Of a stretch of 64,000 nt of DNA, positions 54,491-64,000 are shown piece by piece; position 1 is the stretch's first letter; every line of letters begins with the position of its first letter. The translations under genes and the position numbers were made by a program. This DNA comes from Paenibacillus sp. J31TS4 (lineage in GTDB: Bacteria > Bacillota > Bacilli > Paenibacillales > NBRC-103111), in assembly GCF_018403265.1 (NCBI RefSeq), contig NZ_BOSI01000004.1, positions 310,001 through 374,000 on the forward strand, read 5' to 3'. The notes under the pieces were generated by a model. The model worked only from the letters and a program-made list of their open reading frames with translations, was not told the DNA's origin and searched no databases.

Positions 54491-55867
54491 TTACTTACCG
54501 AGACAGAACTGCGAGAAAATCTGATCGAGCAGCGAATCGCCGACGGAATCGCCGATCACCTCTCCCAGCTGCTCCCATGCCCGGCGAACATCTATTTGAA
54601 TCATATCGATCGGCACGAACGACTCCGCCGCCTCCGTCGCTTCCCCCAAGGCGCTCTTCGCCTGCTTGAGGAGGGCGATATGTCGGACGTTGCTGACATA
54701 CGTCAGATCGTTGGACTCCACTTGCCCGCTGAAAAAGATGGCGGAAATCGCCGCTTCCAGCTCGTCGATGCCGCTTTCTTCCTGCAGCGACATCCGGACG
54801 ATCCGCTCGGCGTCGATCCGCCTCGTCAGCTCCTCCATCTCCAGCTGCTGCGGAAGATCCGTCTTGTTCACGATGACGATGACGTTGCGGTCTGCCAGCT
54901 GCTCCAGCAGCAGGCGCTCATCCTCGTGGATCGGCTCGCTGCCGTTGAAGACGAGCAGGATCAAGTCGGCCTCGGCGAGCGCCGTCCGCGACTTCTCTAC
55001 GCCGATCTGCTCGACGACATCCGACGTTTCGCGAATGCCCGCCGTATCCAGCAGCCGGAGCGGAATGCCGTTTACCGTAACATACTCCTCTATCACATCC
55101 CGGGTCGTACCGGGAATATCGGTGACGATGGCTTTGTTCTCCTGCGTCAATGTATTGAGCAGCGACGATTTGCCTACGTTGGGACGTCCGACGATGGCCG
55201 TGACGATCCCTTCCCTCATGATTTTACCTTGTTCGGCGCTTTTCAACAAACGGTCGATCTCCGTGATTGCTGCCTCGCACCGAGTCCGGATGAACGCATT
55301 CGTCATCTCTTCGACATCATGCTCGGGATAATCGATGTTGACCTCGATGTGGGCCATCAGCTCGACGAGCTCGTGGCGAAGCTTCTTGATGCGGGCCGAC
55401 AGGCTGCCCTCCGCCTGCTTCATGGCGATCTGGTAAGCCCGGTCCGACTTGGCCCGAATGACGTCGATCACTGCCTCCGCTTGGGACAGGTCGATCCGGC
55501 CGTTCAGGAACGCCCGCTTGGTGAATTCTCCCGGCTCGGCGATCCGGGTGCGGCCGGTCAGGAGCAGGTCGAGCACCTTCTTCACCGAGACGATGCCGCC
55601 GTGACAACCGATCTCAACGACATCCTCGGCTGTGAACGAACGCGGACCCTTCATGACGGTGACCAGCACCTCGTCGATCCGTTCCCCCGTTTCCTTGTTG
55701 ACGATAAATCCGTAATGAACCGTATGGGTGGCCGCGGCTGACAGCGGCTTTTTGGATTGGAACACGCGCTCGACCTCGGCAATCGCTTCGGGGCCGCTCA
55801 CGCGGATAACCGCAATCCCTCCCTCCCCTAGCGGAGTCGAAATTGCGGCGATAGTATCGTGTATCAT
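54491..55867 (-). CDS. mnmE: tRNA modification GTPase MnmE
   Basis: 458 residues from [17 protein letters not shown], eight bases after AGAGG. N-terminal folate domain, GTPase with [22 protein letters not shown] and NKTD, and the C-terminal CLGK with the essential cysteine. Partner of MnmG. A terminator lies between jag and mnmE, so mnmE starts a new transcription unit. Confidence 0.97.
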   Translation of the reverse strand: MIHDTIAAISTPLGEGGIAVIRVSGPEAIAEVERVFQSKKPLSAAATHTVHYGFIVNKETGERIDEVLVTVMKGPRSFTAEDVVEIGCHGGIVSVKKVLDLLLTGRTRIAEPGEFTKRAFLNGRIDLSQAEAVIDVIRAKSDRAYQIAMKQAEGSLSARIKKLRHELVELMAHIEVNIDYPEHDVEEMTNAFIRTRCEAAITEIDRLLKSAEQGKIMREGIVTAIVGRPNVGKSSLLNTLTQENKAIVTDIPGTTRDVIEEYVTVNGIPLRLLDTAGIRETSDVVEQIGVEKSRTALAEADLILLVFNGSEPIHEDERLLLEQLADRNVIVIVNKTDLPQQLEMEELTRRIDAERIVRMSLQEESGIDELEAAISAIFFSGQVESNDLTYVSNVRHIALLKQAKSALGEATEAAESFVPIDMIQIDVRRAWEQLGEVIGDSVGDSLLDQIFSQFCLGK

Positions 55868-55964
55868 GGCAAGCACCTCTTGGCAATAGCATGCTGACTG
55901 GCCGGCCAGGCTATTGTGAATTTATCGGCGGGACACGCCGGCTCTCCCGGACAGGCCCATTTAT

Positions 55965-56004
55965 GAAAAAAGCAATGACTCCATGATCCCCTCGAAGTCA
56001 TTGC
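55965..56004 (-). terminator. terminator after jag
   Basis: GCAATGACT and AGTCATTGC, loop about 15 bases, followed by six T on the minus strand. Confidence 0.88.
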
Positions 56005-56011
56005 GTCTTGG

Positions 56012-56629
56012 CTACTTTAAAGAAACGACCACTTTGCGGTTCGGCTCGTCTCCCTGGCTGTATGTCCGAACGTGCGGATGATCCTGCAGCTTGGCGTGGA
56101 TGATCTTCCGGTCGAGGGAAGTCATCGGCTCCAGGACGACATCCTGCTTGGTTCGCACAACCTTGGAAGCAATGCGCATGGAGAGCTCCTCCAGCGTCTG
56201 CTTGCGGCGGCTCCGGAATTGCTCGGCGTCGATCATGATGCGGACATGCCGGTCCGACTGCCGGTTGGCTACGATATTGACCAGATATTGGAGGGCATCC
56301 AAAGTTTGCCCTCTCCGCCCGATTAATATACCGATCTCGGGTCCGGACAGATTGAACAGCAAGCCGTCCTCCTCCATCTGCCGATTGAGTTCCACTTCGA
56401 GCCCCATAGTGCGCAGCACGTCGCGAAGGAACAGCTCGGCCTCCTCGGCCGGATCGGGAATCAGTTCAAGCTCCACCTTTGCCTGCCTGGCGCCAATGAG
56501 ACCGAACAGGCCCTTGGCCGGCTGCTCCAGCACCGTCATTTTGACGCGGTCCTCTCCGACTTTCCACTGCCGGAGTCCCTCGTTGACGGCATCCTCCACC
56601 GTTTTTCCGGAAACCACCATCTTCATCAT
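56012..56629 (-). CDS. jag: RNA-binding protein Jag/KhpB
   Basis: About 205 residues: Jag-N (VVSGKTVEDAVNEGLRQW), KH domain (GPEIGILIGRRGQTLDALQY) and R3H domain (RSRRKQTLEELSMRIA). Binds RNA with KhpA and influences wall synthesis and division. ATG 56629 is chosen; GGGGGCTT is a fair ribosome site. Directly downstream of yidC. Confidence 0.94.
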   Translation of the reverse strand: MMKMVVSGKTVEDAVNEGLRQWKVGEDRVKMTVLEQPAKGLFGLIGARQAKVELELIPDPAEEAELFLRDVLRTMGLEVELNRQMEEDGLLFNLSGPEIGILIGRRGQTLDALQYLVNIVANRQSDRHVRIMIDAEQFRSRRKQTLEELSMRIASKVVRTKQDVVLEPMTSLDRKIIHAKLQDHPHVRTYSQGDEPNRKVVVSLK

Positions 56630-56646
56630 CGCGGAAGCCCCCACCC

Positions 56647-57381
56647 CTATTTTTTAGAAGGTCGGTAAATAATGTAGGTTTGCACGATCGTGAACGTGTT
56701 GCTGAATACCCAGTACAGCGGCAGTGCAGACGGGAAGTTCATCGACATGACGAAGATCAGGACCGGGAAAATGAAAAGCAGGCCCTGCATCATCGGCATG
56801 GTGTTATTCTTCTGGGTAGCCATCATGACCTTTTGCTGAATGAACGTGGTCAGAGCGGCAATTGCCGGAAGAATATAATAAGGATCGGCCTCGCCCAGCT
56901 TCAGCCACAGGAACGAATGCGAAGCGATGTCGCCGTTGCGCATAATCGCGTTATACAGCGCGATCAGGATCGGCATCTGAATGATGAGCGGGAAGCAGCC
57001 GGCCAGCGGGTTCACATTGTTCTGCTGGAACAGCTTCATGGTTTCTTCCTGCTGCTTTTGCGGATTGTCCTTGTGCTTTTCTCTGATCTTTTGCAGCTCC
57101 GGCTGGATGGCCTGCATCGCCTTGGAGCTCCGGTACTGCTTAAGCGTCAGCGGCAGAATGAGCAGCCGGATGATGACGGTCACGATCAGAATCGATAATC
57201 CGTACGAACCTCCGAACAGAGTAGCGAACCAATCAAGTACGCTTGACAGCGGTCCAACGAAAAACTTGTCCCAAATGCCGTTGTTCGGATCAATCGGCTT
57301 GTGATTCGTCGCGGAGCTACACGCAGATAGCAGCAACACGAGAAATGCCAGCGGGACCAGTTTAGAGAAACGACGAATCAA
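56647..57381 (-). CDS. yidC: membrane protein insertase YidC (SpoIIIJ type)
   Basis: 244 residues. Signal peptide with lipobox LLSAC, then five helices and the YidC core (LSILIVTVIIRLLILPLTLKQ with its arginine in the groove). It inserts proteins such as F0c with or without Sec. Located between rnpA and jag as in Bacillus spoIIIJ. Confidence 0.95.
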   Translation of the reverse strand: MIRRFSKLVPLAFLVLLLSACSSATNHKPIDPNNGIWDKFFVGPLSSVLDWFATLFGGSYGLSILIVTVIIRLLILPLTLKQYRSSKAMQAIQPELQKIREKHKDNPQKQQEETMKLFQQNNVNPLAGCFPLIIQMPILIALYNAIMRNGDIASHSFLWLKLGEADPYYILPAIAALTTFIQQKVMMATQKNNTMPMMQGLLFIFPVLIFVMSMNFPSALPLYWVFSNTFTIVQTYIIYRPSKK

Positions 57382-57501
57382 AATGGAATCCTCCTAAACG
57401 CCTGCTAAAATTTTTAATGATGGAACCGGATGTATCGTGTGCAGAACCGTCCCACTTTTACAAACAACAATATAGCACAACTTCCAGGGCAATGAAAACA
57501 T

Positions 57502-57849
57502 TCACCTGGTCTTTTTTAACAGTCCTGCACGCTTCAAAACATGCAGCAAGCTGCTCTGAATGCCAGCGTATTCCATCTCCGCCACCGGCTTCCTCGCGAT
57601 CACGATCACATCGACGTTCGCTTCGAGCCTGTCCAGGTTCAGACGAACGATCTCCTTCACCGTCCGGCGCAGCCGGTTGCGGACGACGGCATTGCCGACT
57701 TTTTTACTGACCGACACGCCGAGCCGCAGCGGAGCGGGCTCCCGCTGCTCGAGCCGGTACACGACGAATTGATGGTTCGCGAACGATTTGCCGCGGCGGT
57801 ATACCTTCTGAAAATCCTCTCTTTTGGCCAAACGGTTTTCTTTATGCAC
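57502..57849 (-). CDS. rnpA: ribonuclease P protein component
   Basis: 115 residues. RLAKREDFQKVYRRGKSFAN and KVGNAVVRNRLRRTVKEI (the RNR motif) are diagnostic. It supports tRNA 5' processing with the M1-type RNA. A gap of some 380 bases separates it from rpmH. Confidence 0.96.
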   Translation of the reverse strand: MHKENRLAKREDFQKVYRRGKSFANHQFVVYRLEQREPAPLRLGVSVSKKVGNAVVRNRLRRTVKEIVRLNLDRLEANVDVIVIARKPVAEMEYAGIQSSLLHVLKRAGLLKKTR

Positions 57850-58233
57850 GGGCTACGCTCCAGTTACTTGATTTGGTGGGCTGGCCTAAGACGGACCCGG
57901 CGGCAGCCTTATGCTGCTGGGGACGCGAATCGGCCGGCTTGCCTCTTGCATGCTAACGGAACTACGGACGCCGGTTTCCTGCGTGCCGGTTCTACAGCTC
58001 GCTACCGCCGGGGCCCATCGGCCGGAATCGTCTTCCTATACTATAAGAAAGTTTAGCCGGGAACCTGTCTCCGGATACCGACCTCCGCCGTTTCCGTCCT
58101 CATTTATAACGAAAGGCTTCTTACTTGGAGATAAGAAGCCTTCGTCGGTCGCTATGGTTGCCTGCTGGCCGAAGGCCGGCAGGCGCTTATTCTCCCCCGG
58201 CCGGAAAAAAAGACCACTCGCAAGTGGTCTCGT
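57850..58233. other. rnpA-rpmH intergenic region
   Basis: Contains a perfect 11-bp hairpin (58113-58123 with 58132-58142, AAGGCTTCTTA) and a GC-rich imperfect repeat but no gene. The rpmH terminator lies at its right end, so rnpA must have its own promoter here. Confidence 0.6.
58204..58230 (-). terminator. terminator of rpmH
   Basis: GACCACT and AGTGGTC around a 4-base loop, followed by seven T on the minus strand. Confidence 0.9.
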
Positions 58234-58368
58234 TTACGCGGTCAGAGTTTTTCTGCCTTTAAGACGGCGAGCTTGGATGACCTTGCGGCCGTTTTTCGTG
58301 CTCATCCGTTTGCGGAAACCGTGATTCTTTTTACGTTTCCTTGTATTCGGTTGAAATGTAGGTTTCAT
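58234..58368 (-). CDS. rpmH: 50S ribosomal protein L34
   Basis: 44 residues, [20 protein letters not shown] onward to GRKTLTA; basic and of the usual length. GAGGTGCG lies before the ATG. It is the first gene left of oriC. Confidence 0.98.
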   Translation of the reverse strand: MKPTFQPNTRKRKKNHGFRKRMSTKNGRKVIQARRLKGRKTLTA

Positions 58369-58847
58369 CTATCGCACCTCCCTCGAGGATAACCATCCCT
58401 AAAAATACCTTTAACTATTAAACCATCCTGGGCACAAAAAGTCAATCTTTCTCTTCGAACCCGTTTTTGCCAAATAGAGGGCTGTGAATAACCAAAAGAC
58501 CCAAAAGTGGAAAAATGTCGAACTGTTAACAACCTACAAACAATATCTAGTGTTGTTAACAACAATTATACACAATAACTTGGAGATGTGGATAAATTGT
58601 CGAATTGCATTGAAAACAATGGGTTGTTTTGATATATTAATATTGTTTTCCATGTGGATACCTTGCTTCTACATAGGTATTTATCAACAGGCTGTGGATA
58701 ATATTGTGAACAATTTTCACTTCCCCTCGATTGCTCTCACCTAATTCCCTGAATTCTGTGGACAATGGACAGAATGTTCTTTGATTCGACAATAGATGAT
58801 GTTGCCCCAGCTATCGCCGCATTGTTTGTATAAAGGAGTGACTGTTT
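58369..58847. other. oriC, upstream part (rpmH-dnaA intergenic)
   Basis: DnaA boxes: exact TGTGGATAA at 58587-58595 and 58693-58701; one-mismatch boxes TGTGAATAA 58483-58491, TTATACACA 58566-58574, TGTGGATAC 58653-58661 and TTATCAACA 58681-58689. The region is AT-rich. It also holds the promoters of dnaA and rpmH. Confidence 0.9.
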
Positions 58848-60203
58848 GTGGACAGCCATATCAACCAGTTATGGCAGCAAGTACTATCCGTGATTCAAAC
58901 CAAGCTGAGCAAACCGAGCTTCGATACTTGGTTGAAATCGACCAAAGCGAGTGTTTTTACGGATTCACTCCTCGTTATTCTCACACCTAACAATTTTACG
59001 AAGGAATGGCTCGAAACCCGTTACGCCAAGATGATCAGCGCAACCGTCTATGAATGCCTGGGCAAGCAGGTCGACGTTCAGTTTACGATCGACGACGGCT
59101 CGGCACCGGCCGCCGCTCCGGCGCAGGCCGCCCCGCAGGCGGCGCCTGCCGCGCAACAGCCGGACGAATCGTTTTCCCATATGATGAATCCCAAGTATAC
59201 GTTCGACACGTTCGTCATCGGAGCCGGCAACCGATTCGCGCACGCCGCATCGCTCGCGGTCGCCGAAGCGCCGGCCAAGGCGTATAATCCGCTGTTTCTG
59301 TACGGGGGCGTCGGACTAGGCAAAACCCACTTGATGCACGCGATCGGCCATTACGTGCTGGAGCACAATCCGAGCGCCAGGGTGCTGTACATCTCGTCCG
59401 AGAAGTTCACGAACGAGTTCATCAACGCCATCCGCGACAACAAGGGCGAGAGCTTCCGCAACAAATACCGGAACATCGACGTGCTCCTCATAGACGATAT
59501 TCAATTCATTGCGGGCAAAGAACAAACCCAGGAAGAATTCTTCCACACGTTCAACGCGCTGCATGAAGAGCACAAGCAGATCATCATCTCGAGCGACCGG
59601 CAGCCCAAAGAGATTCCGACGCTGGAAGAACGGCTGCGCTCACGCTTCGAATGGGGACTGATCACCGACATCCAGCCCCCGGATCTCGAGACGCGGATCG
59701 CCATTCTTCGCAAGAAGGCGAAGGCGGAAAACCTCGAAATTCCGAACGAAGCGATGGCCTATATCGCGAATCATATCGACACGAACATCCGGGAGCTGGA
59801 GGGCGCTCTGATCCGGGTCGTGGCCTACTCCTCTCTCATCAACGAGGACATTACGGTATCGCTGGCCGCCGACGCGCTCAAGGACATCATCCCGTCAAGC
59901 CGGCCGAAGGTGATCACCATACAGGATATTCAGCAAAAGGTTGGCGAATTTTACGGACTTAAGCTGGAGGATTTCAAAGCGAGGAAGAGGACGCGGGCGG
60001 TAGCGTTCCCGCGCCAGGTGGCGATGTATCTGTCCCGCGAGATGACCGATTATTCGCTGCCGAAGATCGGCGAGGCGTTCGGAGGCCGCGACCATACGAC
60101 GGTCATCCACGCGCACGACAAAATCTCGATGTCCATCAAGCAGGACCCCGAGCTGCAAAAGATCATCACGAACATCACCGAAAAAATCAAAAACCCAAGC
60201 TAA
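58848..60203 (+). CDS. dnaA: chromosomal replication initiator DnaA
   Basis: 451 residues. Domain I ([20 protein letters not shown]), an Ala/Pro-rich linker, AAA+ domain with [10 protein letters not shown] and [13 protein letters not shown], and domain IV with [14 protein letters not shown]. The start is a GTG ten bases after AAAGGAG. It lies between the two parts of oriC and binds both. Confidence 0.98.
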   Translation: MDSHINQLWQQVLSVIQTKLSKPSFDTWLKSTKASVFTDSLLVILTPNNFTKEWLETRYAKMISATVYECLGKQVDVQFTIDDGSAPAAAPAQAAPQAAPAAQQPDESFSHMMNPKYTFDTFVIGAGNRFAHAASLAVAEAPAKAYNPLFLYGGVGLGKTHLMHAIGHYVLEHNPSARVLYISSEKFTNEFINAIRDNKGESFRNKYRNIDVLLIDDIQFIAGKEQTQEEFFHTFNALHEEHKQIIISSDRQPKEIPTLEERLRSRFEWGLITDIQPPDLETRIAILRKKAKAENLEIPNEAMAYIANHIDTNIRELEGALIRVVAYSSLINEDITVSLAADALKDIIPSSRPKVITIQDIQQKVGEFYGLKLEDFKARKRTRAVAFPRQVAMYLSREMTDYSLPKIGEAFGGRDHTTVIHAHDKISMSIKQDPELQKIITNITEKIKNPS

Positions 60204-60372
60204 CTTGTTCATAAGCCTATGCACAATCTATTCACATTGTGGATAGGCTTCCTCTTTGCGTTTTTATCGACTATCCACATATCCAGAGCCCCTACTACTA
60301 TTACTACAAAGAAATAGATATAATATATAGATATGCGTCAGCTCAAATTTTCAGAACTCCGGGAGGGACATT
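60204..60372. other. oriC, downstream part with unwinding region
   Basis: DnaA-box-like TGTGGATAG (60239-60247) and CTATCCACA (60270-60278), then TACTACTATTACTAC (60293-60307), which reads as DnaA-trio repeats, then an AT-only stretch to 60335. This is the layout of the Bacillus basal unwinding system. dnaN starts after it. Confidence 0.82.
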
Positions 60373-61515
60373 ATGAAGTTCTCCGTTTCAAAAGACAAGC
60401 TTAACGAATCCATCCAGCAGGTATCGAAGGCGATTTCGAGCCGTACGACCATTCCCATTCTGAGCGGGATCAAAATAGATGCCTCACCCCGGGGCCTGAC
60501 TCTGACAGCCAGCGATACGGACATTTCGATTCAATCCTTCATTCCCGCGGAGGAAGGCGACCGGCAGAACGTAAGACTCGCACAGGCTGGGAGCGTCGTA
60601 CTCCCCGCCAAATTTTTCATAGAGATGGTCCGTAAGCTCCCTTCCGACTTCATCGAGATGGAGCGCGGAACCAATTTCCATACCACGATTCGCGCTGGCG
60701 CCTCGGATATCCAGATGGTCGGCCTGGATCCCGATGAGTATCCCCTTCTTCCCCAGATCGAAGACAACAAGGTGATCTCCATGGCAAGTGATCTGCTACG
60801 CGCCATGATTCGCCAAACATCGTTCGCCGTTTCGACAAGCGAGACGACCCCTATCCTTACAGGGGTATGCTGGAATTTGAGCAATAATAACCTTAAGCTG
60901 ATCGGCTGCGACCGCCACCGCCTCGCCACACGCGAGACATCGATGGAGACGCAATCCGAGCAGCAATTCCACAATATCGTCATCTCCGGCAAAACGCTGA
61001 ACGAGCTGAGCAAGATTCTTCCCGACCACAACCAGCTCATCGACATTGTAGTTTCGGAGAACCAGGTGCTCTTCCGTATGGAGAATGTTCTGTTCTATTC
61101 GCGTATCCTAGACGGTGCCTACCCTGAGACCAGCAAGCTCATCCCGAAGGAATTCAATACCGAGGTCGTCGTGCCGGTCAAAGCTCTCATAGAGGCGATC
61201 GACCGGGCGTACCTGCTGTCGCGCGAGGACAAGACGAACATCGTCAAGATGGTCATGAACCCGGACAAGACGATGGAGATTTCGTCCAGCTCGACCGAGC
61301 TCGGCCGCGTGACGGAGACGCTGGACATGAACGAGCATACCGGCGAGCTGCTGAAGATTTCGTTCAACTCGAAGTATATGCTGGATGCGCTTAAGGTCAT
61401 CGACTGCGACCGCGCGCGGATCGGCTTCACCGGTTCGATGAGCCCGATCATTATCCAGCCGGAGGACGGCACCAAGATTCTCCAGCTCATTCTGCCTTAC
61501 CGCACGACCAACTAA
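60373..61515 (+). CDS. dnaN: DNA polymerase III sliding clamp (beta)
   Basis: 380 residues, MKFSVSKDKLNESIQQVSKA at the start and ILPYRTTN at the end, three clamp repeats. GGGAGG precedes the ATG. It tethers the polymerase to DNA. Confidence 0.98.
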   Translation: MKFSVSKDKLNESIQQVSKAISSRTTIPILSGIKIDASPRGLTLTASDTDISIQSFIPAEEGDRQNVRLAQAGSVVLPAKFFIEMVRKLPSDFIEMERGTNFHTTIRAGASDIQMVGLDPDEYPLLPQIEDNKVISMASDLLRAMIRQTSFAVSTSETTPILTGVCWNLSNNNLKLIGCDRHRLATRETSMETQSEQQFHNIVISGKTLNELSKILPDHNQLIDIVVSENQVLFRMENVLFYSRILDGAYPETSKLIPKEFNTEVVVPVKALIEAIDRAYLLSREDKTNIVKMVMNPDKTMEISSSSTELGRVTETLDMNEHTGELLKISFNSKYMLDALKVIDCDRARIGFTGSMSPIIIQPEDGTKILQLILPYRTTN

Positions 61516-61530
61516 AGGAGGCCGCTCGAC

Positions 61531-61746
61531 GTGAAGCCTATCTCCATCCACACCGACTATATTACGCTCGGACAGTTTCTGAAGCTGGCGGACTGCATAT
61601 CCACAGGTGGACAAGCAAAGTCGTTCCTGCAGGATACCCCCATTACCGTCAACGGGGAGCCCGAGAACCGGCGCGGCAAAAAATTAATCCCCGGGGATAA
61701 CATTCGCGTCCAAGGGTGCGGAGAGTTTCAGATCGTCCGGGAGTAA
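61531..61746 (+). CDS. yaaA: S4-domain ribosome-maturation-type protein YaaA
   Basis: 71 residues with an S4 RNA-binding fold (ITLGQFLKLADCISTGGQAK, VNGEPENRRGKKLIPGD). GTG start after AAAGGAGG. It lies between dnaN and recF as in Bacillus; implicated in 50S assembly. Confidence 0.93.
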   Translation: MKPISIHTDYITLGQFLKLADCISTGGQAKSFLQDTPITVNGEPENRRGKKLIPGDNIRVQGCGEFQIVRE

Positions 61747-61766
61747 GACGGAAAGAAGGAACCCGA

Positions 61767-62888
61767 TTGTTTCTTAACAAGCTCTCCCTGACCAATTACC
61801 GGAATTACGACCGGTTCGAGCTGGAGACGAGCCATCAGGTCAATCTGTTCGTCGGTCCGAACGCCCAAGGCAAGACGAATCTGCTCGAATCCATCTATGT
61901 GATGGCGCTGACCAAGTCCCACCGGACACACCAGGACAAGCAGCTGATCCGGTGGAACGAGGATCAGGCGCTGCTCACCGCGGAGGTGGACAAGCGGTAC
62001 GGCCCCGTTCGGCTCAGCCTGTCCATCACCCCGCAGGGCAAGAAGGCCAAGATCAACGGGCTGGAACAGCGCAAGCTGAGCTCGTTCATCGGCACGCTGA
62101 ATGTCGTTATGTTCGCGCCGGAGGATCTGGAGATCGTCAAGGGAGCGCCGGGCATCCGCCGGCGTTTCCTTGACATGGAGATCGGCCAGGTCCACCCCGG
62201 CTATTTGTACGAGGTGACCCAGTATCAAAAGGTGCTGGTCCAGCGCAACAACTATCTTAAGCAGCTCGCATCCGGCAAGAGCGCCAATGCCGCGATGCTT
62301 GACATATGGAACGAACAGCTGGTTCAATTTGGTATTAAAATTATGAAAAAACGGCAAAGCTTTATTAAAAAGCTTCAAGTTTGGGCGGAGCGCATTCATG
62401 CGGGCATCACCAACGGGCGGGAAGAGATTTTGCTAGAGTACCGGCCGTCTTTTCCGCTATCCGAGGAAGAAGATGAAGCTATGTTATTTGACCGTTTTAT
62501 GTTAAAGTTATCACAGGCCAAAGAGCAGGAAATCCGCCGTGGCGCTACGCTGGCGGGTCCTCACCGGGACGATATGGTATTCTGGATCAACGGCAAAGAG
62601 GTGCATGTGTACGGCTCTCAGGGGCAGCAGCGCACCACGGCGCTGTCATTGAAGCTGGCCGAGCTCGAGCTCATTCGTGAGGAGCTTGGCGAGTACCCTT
62701 TGCTGCTGCTTGACGATGTACTGTCCGAGCTCGATCCGTATCGGCAGACACAGCTGATCGAGACGTTCCAGGACAAGGTACAAACGTTCGTGACGACAAC
62801 CAGCCTGGACAGTGTGAATATGGAGAAGCTCCGGGATTCGGCAGTCTATCACGTCGCCGGAGGGGCCGTTACCGAGCAGGCGGACTGA
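61767..62888 (+). CDS. recF: DNA replication and repair protein RecF
   Basis: 373 residues from TTG 61767 (MFLNKLSLTNYRNY), seven bases after AAGGA; an upstream open stretch overlapping yaaA lacks resemblance. FVGPNAQGKTNLLES is Walker A, GSQGQQRTTALSLKLAE the signature and LLLLDDVLSELD Walker B. Loads RecA at gaps. Confidence 0.97.
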   Translation: MFLNKLSLTNYRNYDRFELETSHQVNLFVGPNAQGKTNLLESIYVMALTKSHRTHQDKQLIRWNEDQALLTAEVDKRYGPVRLSLSITPQGKKAKINGLEQRKLSSFIGTLNVVMFAPEDLEIVKGAPGIRRRFLDMEIGQVHPGYLYEVTQYQKVLVQRNNYLKQLASGKSANAAMLDIWNEQLVQFGIKIMKKRQSFIKKLQVWAERIHAGITNGREEILLEYRPSFPLSEEEDEAMLFDRFMLKLSQAKEQEIRRGATLAGPHRDDMVFWINGKEVHVYGSQGQQRTTALSLKLAELELIREELGEYPLLLLDDVLSELDPYRQTQLIETFQDKVQTFVTTTSLDSVNMEKLRDSAVYHVAGGAVTEQAD

Positions 62889-62928
62889 CCGGACACTACG
62901 ACCCGTGCGGGGAAAGGATGAAACCGGG

Positions 62929-63177
62929 ATGTTCATTCATTTGGGCGGAGAAAAGATCATCAGAGCCGAGGAGCTTATCGCCATCTTCGACTTGTCGATC
63001 GAGAAGAACTCGAAGATCTCCAAACAGTTCGTTACGCACGCCGCCAAAGAGAAGCGGATTGAAGTGATTGGCGAGGAAGAGAGCAAATCGCTCGTCGTCA
63101 CCCTTCATAAAGTCTATTATTCCCCCATCTCATCGAGCACGCTCAACAAGCGGGCCAACCACCTTCTGATGAGTTAA
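62929..63177 (+). CDS. remB: extracellular matrix regulator RemB
   Basis: 82 residues from MFIHLGGEKIIRAEELIAIFDL, ten bases after AAAGGA. The family (YaaB/DUF370-like) regulates biofilm matrix genes in Bacillus with RemA. Position between recF and gyrB is conserved. Confidence 0.92.
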   Translation: MFIHLGGEKIIRAEELIAIFDLSIEKNSKISKQFVTHAAKEKRIEVIGEEESKSLVVTLHKVYYSPISSSTLNKRANHLLMS

Positions 63178-63229
63178 TTGCCGCAGCATGTCAGCGCTTT
63201 GAAATATAAAAAGTAGGTGAAGGAAAACC

Positions 63230-64000
63230 ATGTCAGCAAATCCGAACACGTACGATGAGAATCAGATACAGGTATTGGAGGGGCTGGAAGCCGTTCGCAA
63301 GCGTCCGGGGATGTACATCGGATCGACCAGCGGCAAAGGGCTTCACCACCTTGTATGGGAAGTCGTCGACAATAGTATCGACGAGGCGTTGGCCGGCTAT
63401 TGCAACCGGATCGACGTCGTCGTTCACACCAATAACAGCATTACCGTAACGGATAACGGCCGCGGGATTCCGGTCGGCATTCAGACCAAGATGAACAAGC
63501 CGGCTCTCGAAGTCGTCATGACCGTGCTCCACGCAGGGGGCAAATTCGGGGGCGACGAGTCAGGCTATAAGGTTTCGGGCGGTCTGCACGGCGTCGGCAT
63601 CTCCGTCGTCAACGCGCTGTCCGAGCATGTCGAGGTTATCGTCAAGCGTGAAGGCAAGATCCACCAGCAAGAATACCGGCGCGGTCTGCCCCAGTACGAC
63701 CTGAGGATCATTGGAGAAACCGAAGAGACCGGAACGTCGACTACGTTCCAACCGGATCCGGAGATTTTCACGGAGACGACCGAATACGAGTACGAGACCC
63801 TTCAGTCGAGACTGCGGGAGCTCGCTTTCTTGAACAAGGGAATCGAAATCAATCTGCTCGACGAGCGAACCAATCAAGCCAACACGTACAAGTATGACGG
63901 CGGCATCGTTTCCTTCGTCGAATACTTGAACCGCAATCGGGAAGCGCTGCATCAGCCGCCGATCTACACCGAGGGCAAAAAGGACAACATCCAGGTTGAG
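63230..64000 (+). CDS. gyrB: DNA gyrase subunit B, N-terminal part (runs off window)
   Basis: The frame from ATG 63230 stays open to the window end, giving 257 residues. [46 protein letters not shown] and GGKFGG...[15 protein letters not shown] are the GHKL ATPase motifs. GGTGAAGG lies before the start. Confidence 0.98.
   Translation, partial: MSANPNTYDENQIQVLEGLEAVRKRPGMYIGSTSGKGLHHLVWEVVDNSIDEALAGYCNRIDVVVHTNNSITVTDNGRGIPVGIQTKMNKPALEVVMTVLHAGGKFGGDESGYKVSGGLHGVGISVVNALSEHVEVIVKREGKIHQQEYRRGLPQYDLRIIGETEETGTSTTFQPDPEIFTETTEYEYETLQSRLRELAFLNKGIEINLLDERTNQANTYKYDGGIVSFVEYLNRNREALHQPPIYTEGKKDNIQVE

Noticed and set aside
1-64000. CRISPR arrays or prophage modules
   Set aside because: No regularly spaced repeats of 25-40 bases and no capsid, terminase or integrase genes are visible.

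Overview
The window is the replication-origin region of a spore-forming, GC-rich Bacillota, most like Paenibacillus or a close relative. The grounds are gene order and content: rpmH-rnpA-yidC-jag-mnmE-mnmG-rsmG-noc-soj-spo0J to the left of dnaA, dnaN-yaaA-recF-remB-gyrB to the right, a complete walRKHIJ-htrC-yyzF-rlmH cluster, the sporulation gene yyaC, and an LplAB/YtcP-type sugar ABC system with a membrane-bound AraC-type regulator. The species cannot be named from this sequence.

Layout, left to right. (1) 1-5.5 kb: a cut squalene-hopene cyclase gene, DUF2515 and CBO0543-type genes, a DJ-1/PfpI protein with a palindromic operator, a GIY-YIG protein and a methyltransferase-TPR protein. (2) 5.56-12.53 kb: an AT-rich accessory island directly against the 3' end of rlmH. 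The last codons of rlmH (GEPYHK-stop) recur as direct repeats at about 9117 and 5561, and in shorter form at 7724, so the block looks like several cassettes inserted in tandem at rlmH, as SCC elements do in staphylococci. No recombinase is visible. The cassettes hold a DUF262 (DGQQR) protein with a YaaC-family protein, two membrane-anchored proteins of unknown function, an IS3 remnant, a 5'-truncated oxidoreductase, and a single gene flanked by repeats that resemble integron attC half-sites. (3) 12.5-20.5 kb: the wal cell-wall regulon cluster, very GC-rich. (4) 20.6-29.6 kb: a carbohydrate locus, probably for pectin (rhamnogalacturonan) oligosaccharides, with a solute-binding lipoprotein, two permeases, a GH105 hydrolase, an alpha/beta hydrolase and a divergent AraC regulator. 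(5) 29.7-48.8 kb: housekeeping and envelope genes: M23/LysM/G5 endopeptidase, purA with PurR boxes, dnaB, rplI, gdpP, yybS, an MBL/TetR pair with triple operator, a MOSC protein, rpsR-ssb-rpsF, tRNA-Ser(CGA), mscS, yyaC and a cysteine desulfurase-like gene. (6) 48.8-58.4 kb: chromosome segregation (soj-spo0J, noc, two parS sites), tRNA and rRNA modification, membrane insertion, RNase P protein and L34. (7) 58.4-64 kb: bipartite oriC around dnaA, then dnaN, yaaA, recF, remB and a cut gyrB.

Nearly all core genes left of dnaA are on the minus strand and those to the right on the plus strand, so they are co-directional with forks leaving oriC. The most interesting region is the rlmH-linked island: it looks like a compact tandem array of accessory, possibly anti-phage, cassettes.
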